From: JANPPS01 sp965246925
GTDB lineage: Bacteria > Pseudomonadota > Alphaproteobacteria > Acetobacterales > Acetobacteraceae
Reading direction: 5' to 3'
Length of the DNA stretch: 64,000 bases
NCBI GenBank assembly: GCA_965246925.1
Contig: OZ251994.1
Location: forward strand, 3,968,001 to 4,032,000
Shown one piece after another: positions 17,081 through 25,317 of the stretch; the stretch's first letter is position 1, and each line of letters starts with the position of its first letter. Made by a program: the position numbers and the translations under genes. A model generated the notes under the pieces. The model searched no databases, was not told the DNA's origin, and saw only the letters and a list, made by a program, of their open reading frames with translations.

Positions 17081-18550
17081 GTGCCGGCTAGTCTCGCGCG
17101 CCGGGCAGCAACCGGCGCCGCCTGGGTCACGGTCGAGACGGTAGGAGTGCAGCTCCTGTCTCTTGTAGTATTCGCCGTTCTCGCACGACTTCTGACCCCA
17201 GACGCCTTCGGCCTCGCCTCCATCGGCTTCGTCCTTGTAAATTCTTGCAAGATCGTTCTGTTCGATAGTGTGGCCACGATCGTCGCCCGAAAGGAGGCCG
17301 GAACCGACCTCGAGTATTCGACAGCATTCTGGCTCACTGTCTCGATCTCTATAATGGCGTTCGCCGGTCTGCAGCTATTCTCTATAGTATCTGGCCGCAT
17401 CTTTTCGGCACCTCATCTGGCAGAACTCCTGCGGGCGCTCAGCGTCATGCTGCTCGTCCAAGGCATGGCGCGGACGCAGGAGGTTTGGATGCTCCGTCAT
17501 TTCCAGTTCCGGGCGCTCGCGATGCGCGGGTTACTAGGGGCATTAGCCGGCGGGCTCACGGGGATTGGCGCGGCCTTGCTCGGCTGGGGCGTATGGGCGC
17601 TCGTGCTGCAACAAGTCGTAACGTCGCTCGGCGGATTGCTGCTGCTATGGTCTGCCTGCCCGTGGCGGCCCCGCGCGGTGTTCTCAGTCGCCGCCGCTCG
17701 TGACATCTTGACGCATCTGGGCAGCACGAGCGGCGGTAGCCTTGCCTACGCGTTCAATCAAAACTGCGACACCATTCTCATCGGGCTGGCATTCGGCCCC
17801 GGCAGCGTCGGCATCTATAGTGTGGCGAAGCGGCTACGCCTCGCATTACAGCTCGCGATCGCTACGCCGATCAACAGCGTGACGATGCCGGCCCTGGCCG
17901 AGGTCCAGGCGGACCCGGCGCGCTTCACCCAGGTGCTGCTGACCGCAACCTCCGTCGTCTTTGCCATTGCCGCCCCCGCGTTCCTCGGTGCCGCCGCTGT
18001 TGGGGAGGACCTGATCCGCCTGGCATTCGGGCCGCAATGGACCGGGGCCGCCGCTGGTTTCGCCTGGCTGGCGGCTGGCGCGCTGCTAACCATAGCCGTC
18101 GACTACAACAATACAGTGTTCCTCATCCGCGGCCGCCCGGTGTGGACGCTATACATGGCGCTGCTGAACGTCGCCATCTCCCTCACGCTGTTCGCTGTGG
18201 CGCGTAGCGCAAACCCGGCCTGGGTGGCGCTGCCATTCGTCATGGCGACCGTGGCGGTCCTGCCAGTTTCGGTCCTGTTGCTGCGCCGGCTCTTGAACAT
18301 CCGCATCCGGGCATGGGCACGCGCCGCGCTCCCGCCCGTTGTAGCAGCCGCCGTGATGGTGGCTCTGATCCAGCTGGCGCAGCCCGGCTTGCAGGGCTGG
18401 ACGGTGCTGCCGCGCCTCTGCCTGCTGATCGGCGGGGGCGCGCTGGTCTATGGGGCAGCGCTGACCCTGCTAGACCATCGCCTCGTCCAGCAGATAGCGG
18501 AGCAGATCCGCCCGTTGCTGCGCCGGCGCGCCCGCAGCCCGGTGACGTAG
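17081..18550 (+). CDS. Lipid-linked oligosaccharide flippase (Wzx/GumJ-like, MOP family)
   Basis: This 489-residue protein carries about 14 membrane segments in the MOP-flippase pattern. The N-terminus, RRAATGAAWVTVETVGVQLL followed by LARLLTPDAFGLA, is the classic signature of polysaccharide_synt_3 flippases. The TILIGLAFGPGSVGIYSVAKRL segment is the conserved mid-protein motif. It moves undecaprenyl-linked repeat units to the periplasm. The start is GTG at 17081; an ATG at 17065 is out of frame and opens only an 8-codon reading. It is divergent from the GumK-like gene and is the last gene of the polysaccharide cluster. Confidence 0.9.
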   Translation: MPASLARRAATGAAWVTVETVGVQLLSLVVFAVLARLLTPDAFGLASIGFVLVNSCKIVLFDSVATIVARKEAGTDLEYSTAFWLTVSISIMAFAGLQLFSIVSGRIFSAPHLAELLRALSVMLLVQGMARTQEVWMLRHFQFRALAMRGLLGALAGGLTGIGAALLGWGVWALVLQQVVTSLGGLLLLWSACPWRPRAVFSVAAARDILTHLGSTSGGSLAYAFNQNCDTILIGLAFGPGSVGIYSVAKRLRLALQLAIATPINSVTMPALAEVQADPARFTQVLLTATSVVFAIAAPAFLGAAAVGEDLIRLAFGPQWTGAAAGFAWLAAGALLTIAVDYNNTVFLIRGRPVWTLYMALLNVAISLTLFAVARSANPAWVALPFVMATVAVLPVSVLLLRRLLNIRIRAWARAALPPVVAAAVMVALIQLAQPGLQGWTVLPRLCLLIGGGALVYGAALTLLDHRLVQQIAEQIRPLLRRRARSPVT

Positions 18551-18576
18551 CAGCCGGGGCGTGCCATATGCCCGGC

Positions 18577-20382
18577 ATGGCTCCTCCTTTATTGCTGCTG
18601 CAAGACATCCACCTCGCTTTGGGCTCGGCCCCGCTATTGCAGGGCGCGGAGCTGGGCGTGGGCGCGGGGGAGCGCATCTGCCTCGTGGGCCGCAACGGCT
18701 CGGGCAAGAGCACGTTGTTGAAGATCGCCGCCGGGCTGCTGCGGCAAGATAGCGGCACGCGGTTCATCCAGCCTGGCACCACCGTGCGCTATCTGCCGCA
18801 GGAGCCGGACCTCGCGGGATTTGCAACCACGCTCGCCTATGTCGAGGACGGCATGGGCCCCAATGACGATCTGCACCGGGCCCGCACGTTGCTGGATCAG
18901 CTCGGCCTGCAGGGTGACGAGGACCCCGCGCACCTGTCCGGCGGCCAGTTGCGCCGGGCGGCGCTGGCGCGAACCTTGGCGCCCAGCCCCGATCTGCTCT
19001 TGCTGGACGAGCCCACGAACCATCTGGACCTGCCAGCGATCGAGTGGCTGGAGCAGGAACTGCGCTCGCTCCGCGCCGGCATCGTGCTCATCAGCCATGA
19101 CCGCCGCCTGCTGACGACGCTGTCCAAGAGCCTGGTCTGGCTGGACGCCGGCCTCACCCGCCGGATCGACCGAGGCTTCGAGCATTTCGAGACCTGGCGG
19201 GACGAGGTCGAAGAACAGGCCGAGCGCGACAAGCACAAGCTGGGCCGGCAGATCGAGCGGGAGGAGGACTGGCTCCGCTACGGCGTCACCGCCCGCCGCA
19301 AGCGCAACGTGCGCCGCCTGGGTGAGCTTGGGGCGCTGCGGCAGAAACGCCGCGAACTCGGCGGCGGCTCCAGCGGGCTGCGCATGGCCGCGAGCGAGGC
19401 GGACATTTCTGGACGCCTGGTGGCGGTGGCCGAGCGTGTGACGCGAGCCTACGCCAACGACGGGGAGATGGGACCCCCGGTCGTGCGGGACCTCACGCTC
19501 CGGGTGCTGCGCGGCGACCGGCTGGGCATCATCGGCCCGAATGGCGCGGGCAAGACGACGCTGCTGCGGCTGCTGACGGGTCACGACCTGCCGACCCAGG
19601 GCGAGGTCAAGATCGGCATCAACCTCAAGCTCGAAACGCTGGATCAGCAGCGCGCCAGTCTCGACCCGGCTAGCACGCTGCAAGACGCGCTGACCGGCAC
19701 CGTGGGCGGCGACCAGGTGGAGGTTGGCGGTGAGCGGCGGCACGTCATCGGCTACATGAAGGACTTCCTGTTCAAGCCGGAACAGGCGCGCACCCCCGTG
19801 GGCGTGCTGTCCGGCGGCGAACGGGGCCGGCTTACCCTGGCCATCGCACTCGCCCGGCCCAGCAACCTCCTGGTGCTCGACGAGCCGACCAACGACCTCG
19901 ATCTCGAGACGCTGGACCTGCTGCAGGAGCTGCTGGCGGACTACAAGGGTACTGTCCTCCTGGTCAGCCACGACCGTGACTTCCTGGACCGCGTCGTCAC
20001 CAGCACCTTGGCCGCCGAGGGCGCCGGCCGCTGGGTGGAGTATGCCGGCGGCTATTCCGACATGCTGCTGCAGCGCGGCAAGCCGGACGCGGTGACCGCC
20101 GAGCGGGCCAAGGGCTCACCCCCCAAGCGCCTGCCGCAGCGCGCGGCCAAGATGAGCTTCAAGGACAAGCACGCCCTGGAAACGCTGCCGGCCGAGATGA
20201 AGCGCACCGAGGCGGAGATCGCGCAATTGCAACGCACCCTGTCCAGCCCAACACTCTACAGCAAATACCCTGCCCGCTTCCGCGAAGCGACGGAAGCGCT
20301 GGCCCAGGCTCAGGCCCGGCTCGCGCGGGACGAGGAGCGCTGGCTGGAGCTGGAGGTCATGCGGGAAAGTATGCGGGCCTAG
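18577..20382 (+). CDS. uup: ABC-F family ATPase, Uup-like
   Basis: The 601-residue soluble protein has two ATP-binding domains and no membrane part. Domain 1 has Walker A GRNGSGKST, signature LSGGQLRRAAL and LLLLDEPTNHLD. Domain 2 has GPNGAGKTT, LSGGERGRLTL and LLVLDEPTNDLD. The C-terminal coiled coil (KMSFKDKHALETLPAEM, then LARDEERWLELE) is the Uup DNA-binding type. ABC-F proteins act on the ribosome, and Uup also affects branched DNA intermediates. The ATG at 18577 gives the usual MAPPLLLLQDI opening; an ATG at 18568 adds three residues. It starts 26 bases after the flippase gene but is probably unrelated in function. Confidence 0.92.
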   Translation: MAPPLLLLQDIHLALGSAPLLQGAELGVGAGERICLVGRNGSGKSTLLKIAAGLLRQDSGTRFIQPGTTVRYLPQEPDLAGFATTLAYVEDGMGPNDDLHRARTLLDQLGLQGDEDPAHLSGGQLRRAALARTLAPSPDLLLLDEPTNHLDLPAIEWLEQELRSLRAGIVLISHDRRLLTTLSKSLVWLDAGLTRRIDRGFEHFETWRDEVEEQAERDKHKLGRQIEREEDWLRYGVTARRKRNVRRLGELGALRQKRRELGGGSSGLRMAASEADISGRLVAVAERVTRAYANDGEMGPPVVRDLTLRVLRGDRLGIIGPNGAGKTTLLRLLTGHDLPTQGEVKIGINLKLETLDQQRASLDPASTLQDALTGTVGGDQVEVGGERRHVIGYMKDFLFKPEQARTPVGVLSGGERGRLTLAIALARPSNLLVLDEPTNDLDLETLDLLQELLADYKGTVLLVSHDRDFLDRVVTSTLAAEGAGRWVEYAGGYSDMLLQRGKPDAVTAERAKGSPPKRLPQRAAKMSFKDKHALETLPAEMKRTEAEIAQLQRTLSSPTLYSKYPARFREATEALAQAQARLARDEERWLELEVMRESMRA

Positions 20383-20500
20383 CGGCATCATCACGCTGGC
20401 CGAGCGGAAGGCAGTCCGGGCGCGGATGGAAGCCGCCGTGAACGCATCGTGCGGTGTTCTGCCGCGGCCGCTTCCGCGCTCGGCCTTGATCGATCCCTGA

Positions 20501-21316
20501 TCAGGCCAGCAGTTCACGCGCGGCACGCAGCAGCAGGCTACCCGGCGCCCGTAGCGCGTCGATGACTGTGAAATGGTCTGCGTTTACCACAGGGATCAGC
20601 ATCCCTGGGCAGTGCTGCACCGCCCGATGGGCGTGCAGGCGCCGGCTATCCTGCACCAGTGCATCCAGCTCCGCCGAGCCGTATGCAATGGCCATGGGCT
20701 TGGCCACAGGCGCCAGGCGCAACGGCGAAAGCGCCTCTGCCTCGGCATCCGACAGCCGCAGCTTCTCGTTCAGGTAGGTGTCCCGGAGCGGCCCCAACTC
20801 GAATACGCCGGAGACCGCCAGCGCGGCGCCCACCGCAGGATGTGCCAGCACCATGGCCGCCAAATGCCCGCCTGCCGACCAGCCGCTGACCACGATCCGC
20901 CCGGTGATGCCATGCGCCGGGCCATGCTGCGCCAGCCAGTCCAGCGCCGCATTCATCTGCGCCACGATCTGCGTGAGCGTCGCATCTGGTGCCAGAGTGT
21001 AACCCGGTAGCGCGGCCGACCAGCCGTCCGCCAGCGCCCCGGCCAGCACGGAAGCCGCCCCCTCCCGGTCATTGCGCTGCCAATAACCGCCATGGATGAA
21101 CACTAGGCAGTCCGAGCCCGGCGGCCCCGGGAACAAATCCCACGCCTCGCGCTGCGTCGGTCCGAACGGCTGATCCAGGTGCGCCGGATGGGCCGCCCGC
21201 ATGGCGAGCGACTCCGCCCGCAACGCCTCGACATACCCGGGCCCGTCGGGGCACGCGGCGGTGTTGTTATACGCGGCGTCCCGCGCAGCACGGGAAAGAT
21301 GGCCCCAATGGTTCAT
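20501..21316 (-). CDS. Alpha/beta hydrolase, kynurenine formamidase-like
   Basis: This 271-residue cytoplasmic hydrolase has the oxyanion motif HGGYWQRND, nucleophile Ser in GWSAGGHLA, and His in NADHFTVIDAL near the end. HGGYW and the overall order match bacterial arylformamidase-like alpha/beta hydrolases, which open N-formylkynurenine. No other kynurenine-pathway gene is visible, so an esterase with another substrate is equally possible. It is transcribed toward the uup gene and shares a divergent region of about 150 bases with the C13 peptidase gene. Confidence 0.78.
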   Translation of the reverse strand: MNHWGHLSRAARDAAYNNTAACPDGPGYVEALRAESLAMRAAHPAHLDQPFGPTQREAWDLFPGPPGSDCLVFIHGGYWQRNDREGAASVLAGALADGWSAALPGYTLAPDATLTQIVAQMNAALDWLAQHGPAHGITGRIVVSGWSAGGHLAAMVLAHPAVGAALAVSGVFELGPLRDTYLNEKLRLSDAEAEALSPLRLAPVAKPMAIAYGSAELDALVQDSRRLHAHRAVQHCPGMLIPVVNADHFTVIDALRAPGSLLLRAARELLA

Positions 21317-21469
21317 ACTAACTCCTTAGCTCGCAGCTTCCGTAGCGTAGGCATCCAGTTCCTCCCTCCATCACCAGGCCCGATGACCAAATCCGATTTC
21401 AGCCTATCTTTGCCCAACCCGGCCGGAACAGGATGGTCTAAAGTGCCCGTATCAGTCCACACTCCCACC

Positions 21470-22201
21470 ATGCGCTTCCTGCTCCTGTTCCTTCTGGCCG
21501 TCGTTTCAACCCCGGCGGCGGGTCAGCCCGCATCGGCCAACGCCGTTCAATACAAGGCCGTGCTGATCGCCGGCGACCGCAGCCTGCCGGTGTTCGACAA
21601 TGCCGTTGCCGAGGTGGCCGGCCGGTTGCGTCAGGCGGGCACGGCCAGCATTGCGCAGCTCAGTGACACCGCCGCGCTAACAGCCCGCCCCGGCGTGCAA
21701 ACGGCGACCCTTGCGCACGTGCTGAACACTATCGCCTCCATGCACCCCGGCGCCGGGCAAGGCTGCTTCGTGTTCGCCACCTCGCACGGCGCCCAGGGCT
21801 ACGGGCTCATGCTGGGCCAGGATGAGGCGCTCAGCCCGGCCGAGCTGGACCGTGCGCTGACCTCAGGCTGCGGCAAGGCCACGACGGTCGCCATCCTGTC
21901 CGGCTGTTTCAGTGGTGATTTCGCCCGCCCACCGATGGCCCGGCCCAATCGCATCATCCTCACCGCGGCCCGCGCCGACCGCACCTCGTTCGGCTGCGCC
22001 GCCGGACGGGAGTTCACGGTGTTCGACCGCTGCGTGCTGGACGCCTGGGACCAGGGCGGATCGTGGCAGCACGCCAGCAGCACCATCCGCGCCTGCGTCA
22101 GTGCCGAGGAACGGGCCGAACACGTCCTAGCCTCCCAACCCCAAGCCTATTTCGGCCCGGCCGTCCGCACGGTGACCGTCCCAACCGCTTCGGCCAGATA
22201 A
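21470..22201 (+). CDS. Exported C13 (legumain/caspase-fold) family peptidase
   Basis: This 243-residue protein has a clear signal peptide (MRFLLLFLLAVVSTPAAG) and is therefore exported. The catalytic dyad of clan CD is visible: His106 in FVFATSHGAQG and Cys146 in VAILSGCFSGDF, each after a hydrophobic strand. RIILTAARADRTSFGC follows, as in bacterial peptidase C13 proteins. The start at 21470 was chosen for the signal peptide; the upstream in-frame text overlaps the divergent hydrolase gene. A second, broken copy of this gene is at 58887-59768. The substrate is unknown. Confidence 0.8.
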   Translation: MRFLLLFLLAVVSTPAAGQPASANAVQYKAVLIAGDRSLPVFDNAVAEVAGRLRQAGTASIAQLSDTAALTARPGVQTATLAHVLNTIASMHPGAGQGCFVFATSHGAQGYGLMLGQDEALSPAELDRALTSGCGKATTVAILSGCFSGDFARPPMARPNRIILTAARADRTSFGCAAGREFTVFDRCVLDAWDQGGSWQHASSTIRACVSAEERAEHVLASQPQAYFGPAVRTVTVPTASAR

Positions 22202-22236
22202 CCCCGTGCTCGACCCGGCCTCGCCGCCCCGGGGTT
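22200..22236 (+). terminator. Stem-loop after the C13 peptidase gene
   Basis: AACCCCG (22200-22206) pairs with CGGGGTT (22230-22236), and TTATC follows. The loop is long (23 bases) but GC-rich. It starts at the stop codon of the peptidase gene and is a plausible weak terminator. Confidence 0.35.
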
Positions 22237-22374
22237 TATCCGCTCGTGCATCCCGTCCACCCAACTCCTGAACGCCGCAGGCAGGACGGCGAAGCAACAG
22301 ACACCAGGCCTACGATCGCAATCCACGTGCACCATGGCCGAGCCGACAAAGTCCTTTATATTTGTTGCCGGTCT

Positions 22375-22848
22375 TCAGCGCGACGTGGCGGCCTGATGTC
22401 TTAACACGTGGCCCGTGTGGAGCGGACCCTGCTTCAATATCGCAAACTCCGGCACAGCCTTGCGCTGAAGGCTGAGCTCTAGCCGGTAGGCATACCCCAC
22501 CGGACCCGGACGTGCCTGGAACACAACTTGATACGACCCCGGCCCGATCGGCAACGGGCGCTCGAACAGCACGGTCCCCGCCTCGAAGACCGGCCCGCTC
22601 GCGGCGAATGGCACGGCGATGGCCCAAAGTGCGTCATCCGCTACCGCCGGCGACGCGTCCGCACCAGTGCTGATCCGCACCCAGCACGGGTCATCCACGT
22701 CCGGAATACCGAATACCACCTGCGTCCGGTCCCAGGCGAAGCCTTGCGCCACCTCCTCCTCGGACCACAGCACGACCGCGCGGGGTGCAGCCGGATTGGC
22801 GATGAACAGCTGCGTGTAGAGGATCGTCAACGCGAACTCGTTTACCAT
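22375..22848 (-). CDS. ComJ/Nin-like protein (nuclease-inhibitor family)
   Basis: The 157-residue protein lacks a signal peptide. It aligns by eye with Bacillus ComJ (Nin), the inhibitor of the competence nuclease NucA: LTILYTQLFI, WSEEEVAQGFAWDRTQVVFG and VPFAASGPVF...FERPLPIGPGSYQVVF follow the same order as the ComJ strands. ComJ binds and inactivates its nuclease. No NucA-like gene is beside it, so it is an orphan inhibitor or has another partner. The ATG at 22848 was chosen over the TTG at 22854. The last 30 residues (KAVPEFAILKQGPLHTGHVL) are less conserved. Confidence 0.55.
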   Translation of the reverse strand: MVNEFALTILYTQLFIANPAAPRAVVLWSEEEVAQGFAWDRTQVVFGIPDVDDPCWVRISTGADASPAVADDALWAIAVPFAASGPVFEAGTVLFERPLPIGPGSYQVVFQARPGPVGYAYRLELSLQRKAVPEFAILKQGPLHTGHVLRHQAATSR

Positions 22849-22910
22849 CACCAATCCCGCTTTGACCCCGCCCGGCTCCGGATGCTAAACCGCCTTACGG
22901 AGCGTCAACA

Positions 22911-23525
22911 ATGCCCTGGTCCGGCCTGCTCGTGTTTGCCGTCATCTACCTCATGGCCACTGCCTCGCCGGGCCCGGCCGTGGTGGCGGTGGTGGCGCGC
23001 GGGCTGGGACGCGGCACGGCGGGGATGGCGCCGTTCATTGCCGGCTGCGTGGCGGGTGACATCGTCTGGTTCGCCGCCGCCGCCGCCGGGCTGGCCTTCG
23101 TCGCGGAGCGGATGTTCGCCGTTTTGCTGCTCATCAGATTTGCCGGGGCCGCCTATCTGCTCTTCCTCGCGTACTCGCTCTGGACCGCGCACGCCGCCCC
23201 GATCGAGCTCGGGGAGGCGCCCCGTTCCGAACGCCCCTTGACCGTGTTCGCCGGTGCCCTGTCGATGACGCTGTCCAACCCCAAGGTCATTGTCTTCTTC
23301 CTCGCCATCCTGCCCGGCGTCCTCCCGCTCGAACGAATCACCGCCGGACGGGGCGCGGTTGTGGCAGTATGCATGGCGTTCATCCTGTCGGGCGTGCTGG
23401 CCAGCTACGGACTGGCGGCCGCCCGGGCCCGCCGGCTTTTCGGCTCCCCCCGGGGGCTGCAACGGTTGAACCGCAGCGCGGGCGTGGTCATGGCGGGAGC
23501 GGCGGTGGCGGTCATTGCACGCTGA
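22911..23525 (+). CDS. LysE/RhtB family amino-acid exporter
   Basis: This 204-residue inner-membrane protein has about six membrane segments. The family start is visible as YLMATASPGPAVVAVVARGL (conserved SPGP), and the second half has MTLSNPKVIVFFLAILPG (conserved NPK). Members export amino acids such as lysine, threonine or homoserine lactone. It lies 62 bases from the divergent ComJ-like gene and 6 bases before the MFS gene, so the two transporters are probably co-transcribed. The substrate is not predictable. Confidence 0.9.
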   Translation: MPWSGLLVFAVIYLMATASPGPAVVAVVARGLGRGTAGMAPFIAGCVAGDIVWFAAAAAGLAFVAERMFAVLLLIRFAGAAYLLFLAYSLWTAHAAPIELGEAPRSERPLTVFAGALSMTLSNPKVIVFFLAILPGVLPLERITAGRGAVVAVCMAFILSGVLASYGLAAARARRLFGSPRGLQRLNRSAGVVMAGAAVAVIAR

Positions 23526-23531
23526 CCATCT

Positions 23532-24767
23532 GTGAACGCGTTCCGCTCGCTCCGTAGCCCGCCCTACCGGGTCTGGGCCGCCGGCGCGCTCGTGTCCAAC
23601 ACCGGCACCTGGGTCCAGCGCACCGCGCAGGACTGGCTCGTGCTGGCGGAGTTGACGCCGCACAACGCCCAGGCCGTGGGTGTCGTCATGAGCCTGCAGT
23701 TCGGGCCGCAGCTGCTGTTGCTGCCATGGACCGGCTTCGCCGCCGACCATCTCGACCGGCGGCGGCTCATGATGCTGACGCAGGCCGCACTCGGCGTGCT
23801 GGCGCTGACGCTCGGTATCCTCACGCTCACCGGCCTCGTCCGCCTTTGGATGGTGAATGCGTTCGCCCTGCTCTCCGGCTGCGCCGCCGCGTTCGACACC
23901 CCGGCGCGGCAGACCTTCGTTTCGGAGCTGGTGGACGACGCGGACCTCGCCAACGCCGTGGCGCTCAACTCCACCTCGTTCAACGCTGCCCGCATGGTGG
24001 GGCCGGCGTTGGCGGGACTGATGATCGCCGGCATCGGCACCGGCTGGGCGTTCATCGTGAACGGCGCGTCCTTCGCCGCGGTGCTGGTCTCGCTCGTGCT
24101 GCTGGGCCGCATGAAGCTCCGGAGCGAACCTCGCGCCGCCCGGGCGCGCGGCAGCCTGATCGAGGGGTTCCGCTACGTCCGCCGCCGCCCGGACCTGCTG
24201 GCCATGCTCGGCATGCTGTTCCTGGTCGCGACCTTCGGCCTCAACCTGCCGCTGTTCATCTCCGCTATGGCCGTCAGCGTGTTTCATCAGGACGCCGCCC
24301 GCTATGGCCTGCTCAGCTCGGCGCTCGCGCTCGGCACCATCGCCGGGGCGCTGGGGGCGGCCGGGCGGGAGCGGCCGTTGTTCCGGCACCTGGTCACCGG
24401 CTCGGCCCTGTTCGGCGTGGGGCTGGGCCTGGCCGCCCTCACCCCCACCGCGCCCTGGTTCGCGCTGGCGCTGGTCCTGGTGGGCGTCGCGGCCCTCACC
24501 GTCACCAACACCAGCAACAGCCTGGTGCAGCTCTCGACCGAGCCCACCATGCGAGGCCGGGTCATGGCGATCCGGCTGGCGATCGCGCTGGGCTGCACGC
24601 CGCTCGGCGCGCCGCTGGTGGGCTGGGTTGCGGATAGCTTCGGGCCGCGCTGGGCGCTGGGCGTGGGCGCCGCGTCCGGCTTTGCCGCAGCGCTGCTGGG
24701 CGTGGTTTACCTCAGGCGCCCGCCCGCATCCGCTGCAGCTCCGCATGACCGTCCCATTGATGCTTGA
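23532..24767 (+). CDS. MFS transporter (MFS_3/enterobactin-exporter-like)
   Basis: This 411-residue protein has 12 predicted membrane helices. The opening FRSLRSPPYRVWAAGALVSN, then GTWVQRTAQDWLV, is characteristic of the MFS_3 group, and FAADHLDRRRLMM is the loop 2-3 motif A region. Such pumps expel small molecules, including siderophores and drugs. The start is GTG at 23532, 6 bases after the LysE stop. The 3' end overlaps the convergent cytochrome b561 gene by 56 bases. Confidence 0.87.
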   Translation: MNAFRSLRSPPYRVWAAGALVSNTGTWVQRTAQDWLVLAELTPHNAQAVGVVMSLQFGPQLLLLPWTGFAADHLDRRRLMMLTQAALGVLALTLGILTLTGLVRLWMVNAFALLSGCAAAFDTPARQTFVSELVDDADLANAVALNSTSFNAARMVGPALAGLMIAGIGTGWAFIVNGASFAAVLVSLVLLGRMKLRSEPRAARARGSLIEGFRYVRRRPDLLAMLGMLFLVATFGLNLPLFISAMAVSVFHQDAARYGLLSSALALGTIAGALGAAGRERPLFRHLVTGSALFGVGLGLAALTPTAPWFALALVLVGVAALTVTNTSNSLVQLSTEPTMRGRVMAIRLAIALGCTPLGAPLVGWVADSFGPRWALGVGAASGFAAALLGVVYLRRPPASAAAPHDRPIDA

Positions 24768-25278
24768 GCGCCCCCAGCACATGCAGCGCCAGCAGCGCAT
24801 ACAGCGCATAGGCCGACCAGGCGTGCACCGCATAGAACTGGCTGTGCGCCGCCTCCTTGGCCGCCGGCGGCAGGTCGGCCACGGCCGGGATGCGGAACCA
24901 CGGCACCAGCCAGAACAGCTTCAGGGGATGCGCGGCGGCGTCCTTGAACGCGCTGTCATGCAGCCAGCCGCTGATGGGCAAGGCCAGGATCAGCCCATAC
25001 AGCACGTAATGCGCCGCGTGCGCGCCCGCCCGCTCCCACCGCCCATAAGCGGCCGGCATCGGCGGCGGCGGGTGGGCGATGCGCCATAGGATGCGCAGCA
25101 GCACGAGGCCCAGCAGCGTGAGCCCCACCGATTTATGCAGGTCGATCGTGGGCCGGATCCACCCCTCCGGCAGGCTTTCGGCCGTGAGCGCCAGCGCCAC
25201 GTTGAGCACGATCAGCACGGCCACGCCCCAATGCAGCCAGGCGGCGGTTCTGGTGTAGCGGAGCGCGCGTTCGGTCAT
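24712..25278 (-). CDS. Cytochrome b561 family protein
   Basis: The 188-residue membrane protein has four hydrophobic helices with the haem-ligand histidines of bacterial b561: His in TAAWLHWGVAVL, His in IDLHKSVGLTLLG, and the pair in FYAVHAWSAYALYAL and LLALHVLGALKHQW. It resembles CybB (superoxide:ubiquinone oxidoreductase) and passes electrons in the inner membrane. The start at 25278 (MTERALRYTRTAAW) gives the normal N-terminus. The gene overlaps the MFS gene tail by 56 bases. An upstream GT2 gene is divergent. Confidence 0.88.
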   Translation of the reverse strand: MTERALRYTRTAAWLHWGVAVLIVLNVALALTAESLPEGWIRPTIDLHKSVGLTLLGLVLLRILWRIAHPPPPMPAAYGRWERAGAHAAHYVLYGLILALPISGWLHDSAFKDAAAHPLKLFWLVPWFRIPAVADLPPAAKEAAHSQFYAVHAWSAYALYALLALHVLGALKHQWDGHAELQRMRAGA

Positions 25279-25317
25279 GACCTGGCATATTCGGGCGGCA
25301 CCGCCACTTGCAAGCCC

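Noticed and set aside
16021..17091. 356-residue plus-strand frame
   Set aside because: It is antisense to the GumK-like gene, whose sequence is clearly homologous to a known family.
17065..17091. Possible 8-codon leader peptide before the flippase gene
   Set aside because: It has no ribosome-binding site or conserved feature, and the overlap with the GTG start is likely chance.
18634..19971. 445-residue minus-strand frame
   Set aside because: It is antisense to the Uup-like gene; only the plus strand shows Walker and signature motifs.
22905..24833. 642-residue open frame on the minus strand
   Set aside because: It is antisense to the LysE and MFS genes, and its Arg/Gly/Glu/Gln-rich text has no domain motif.
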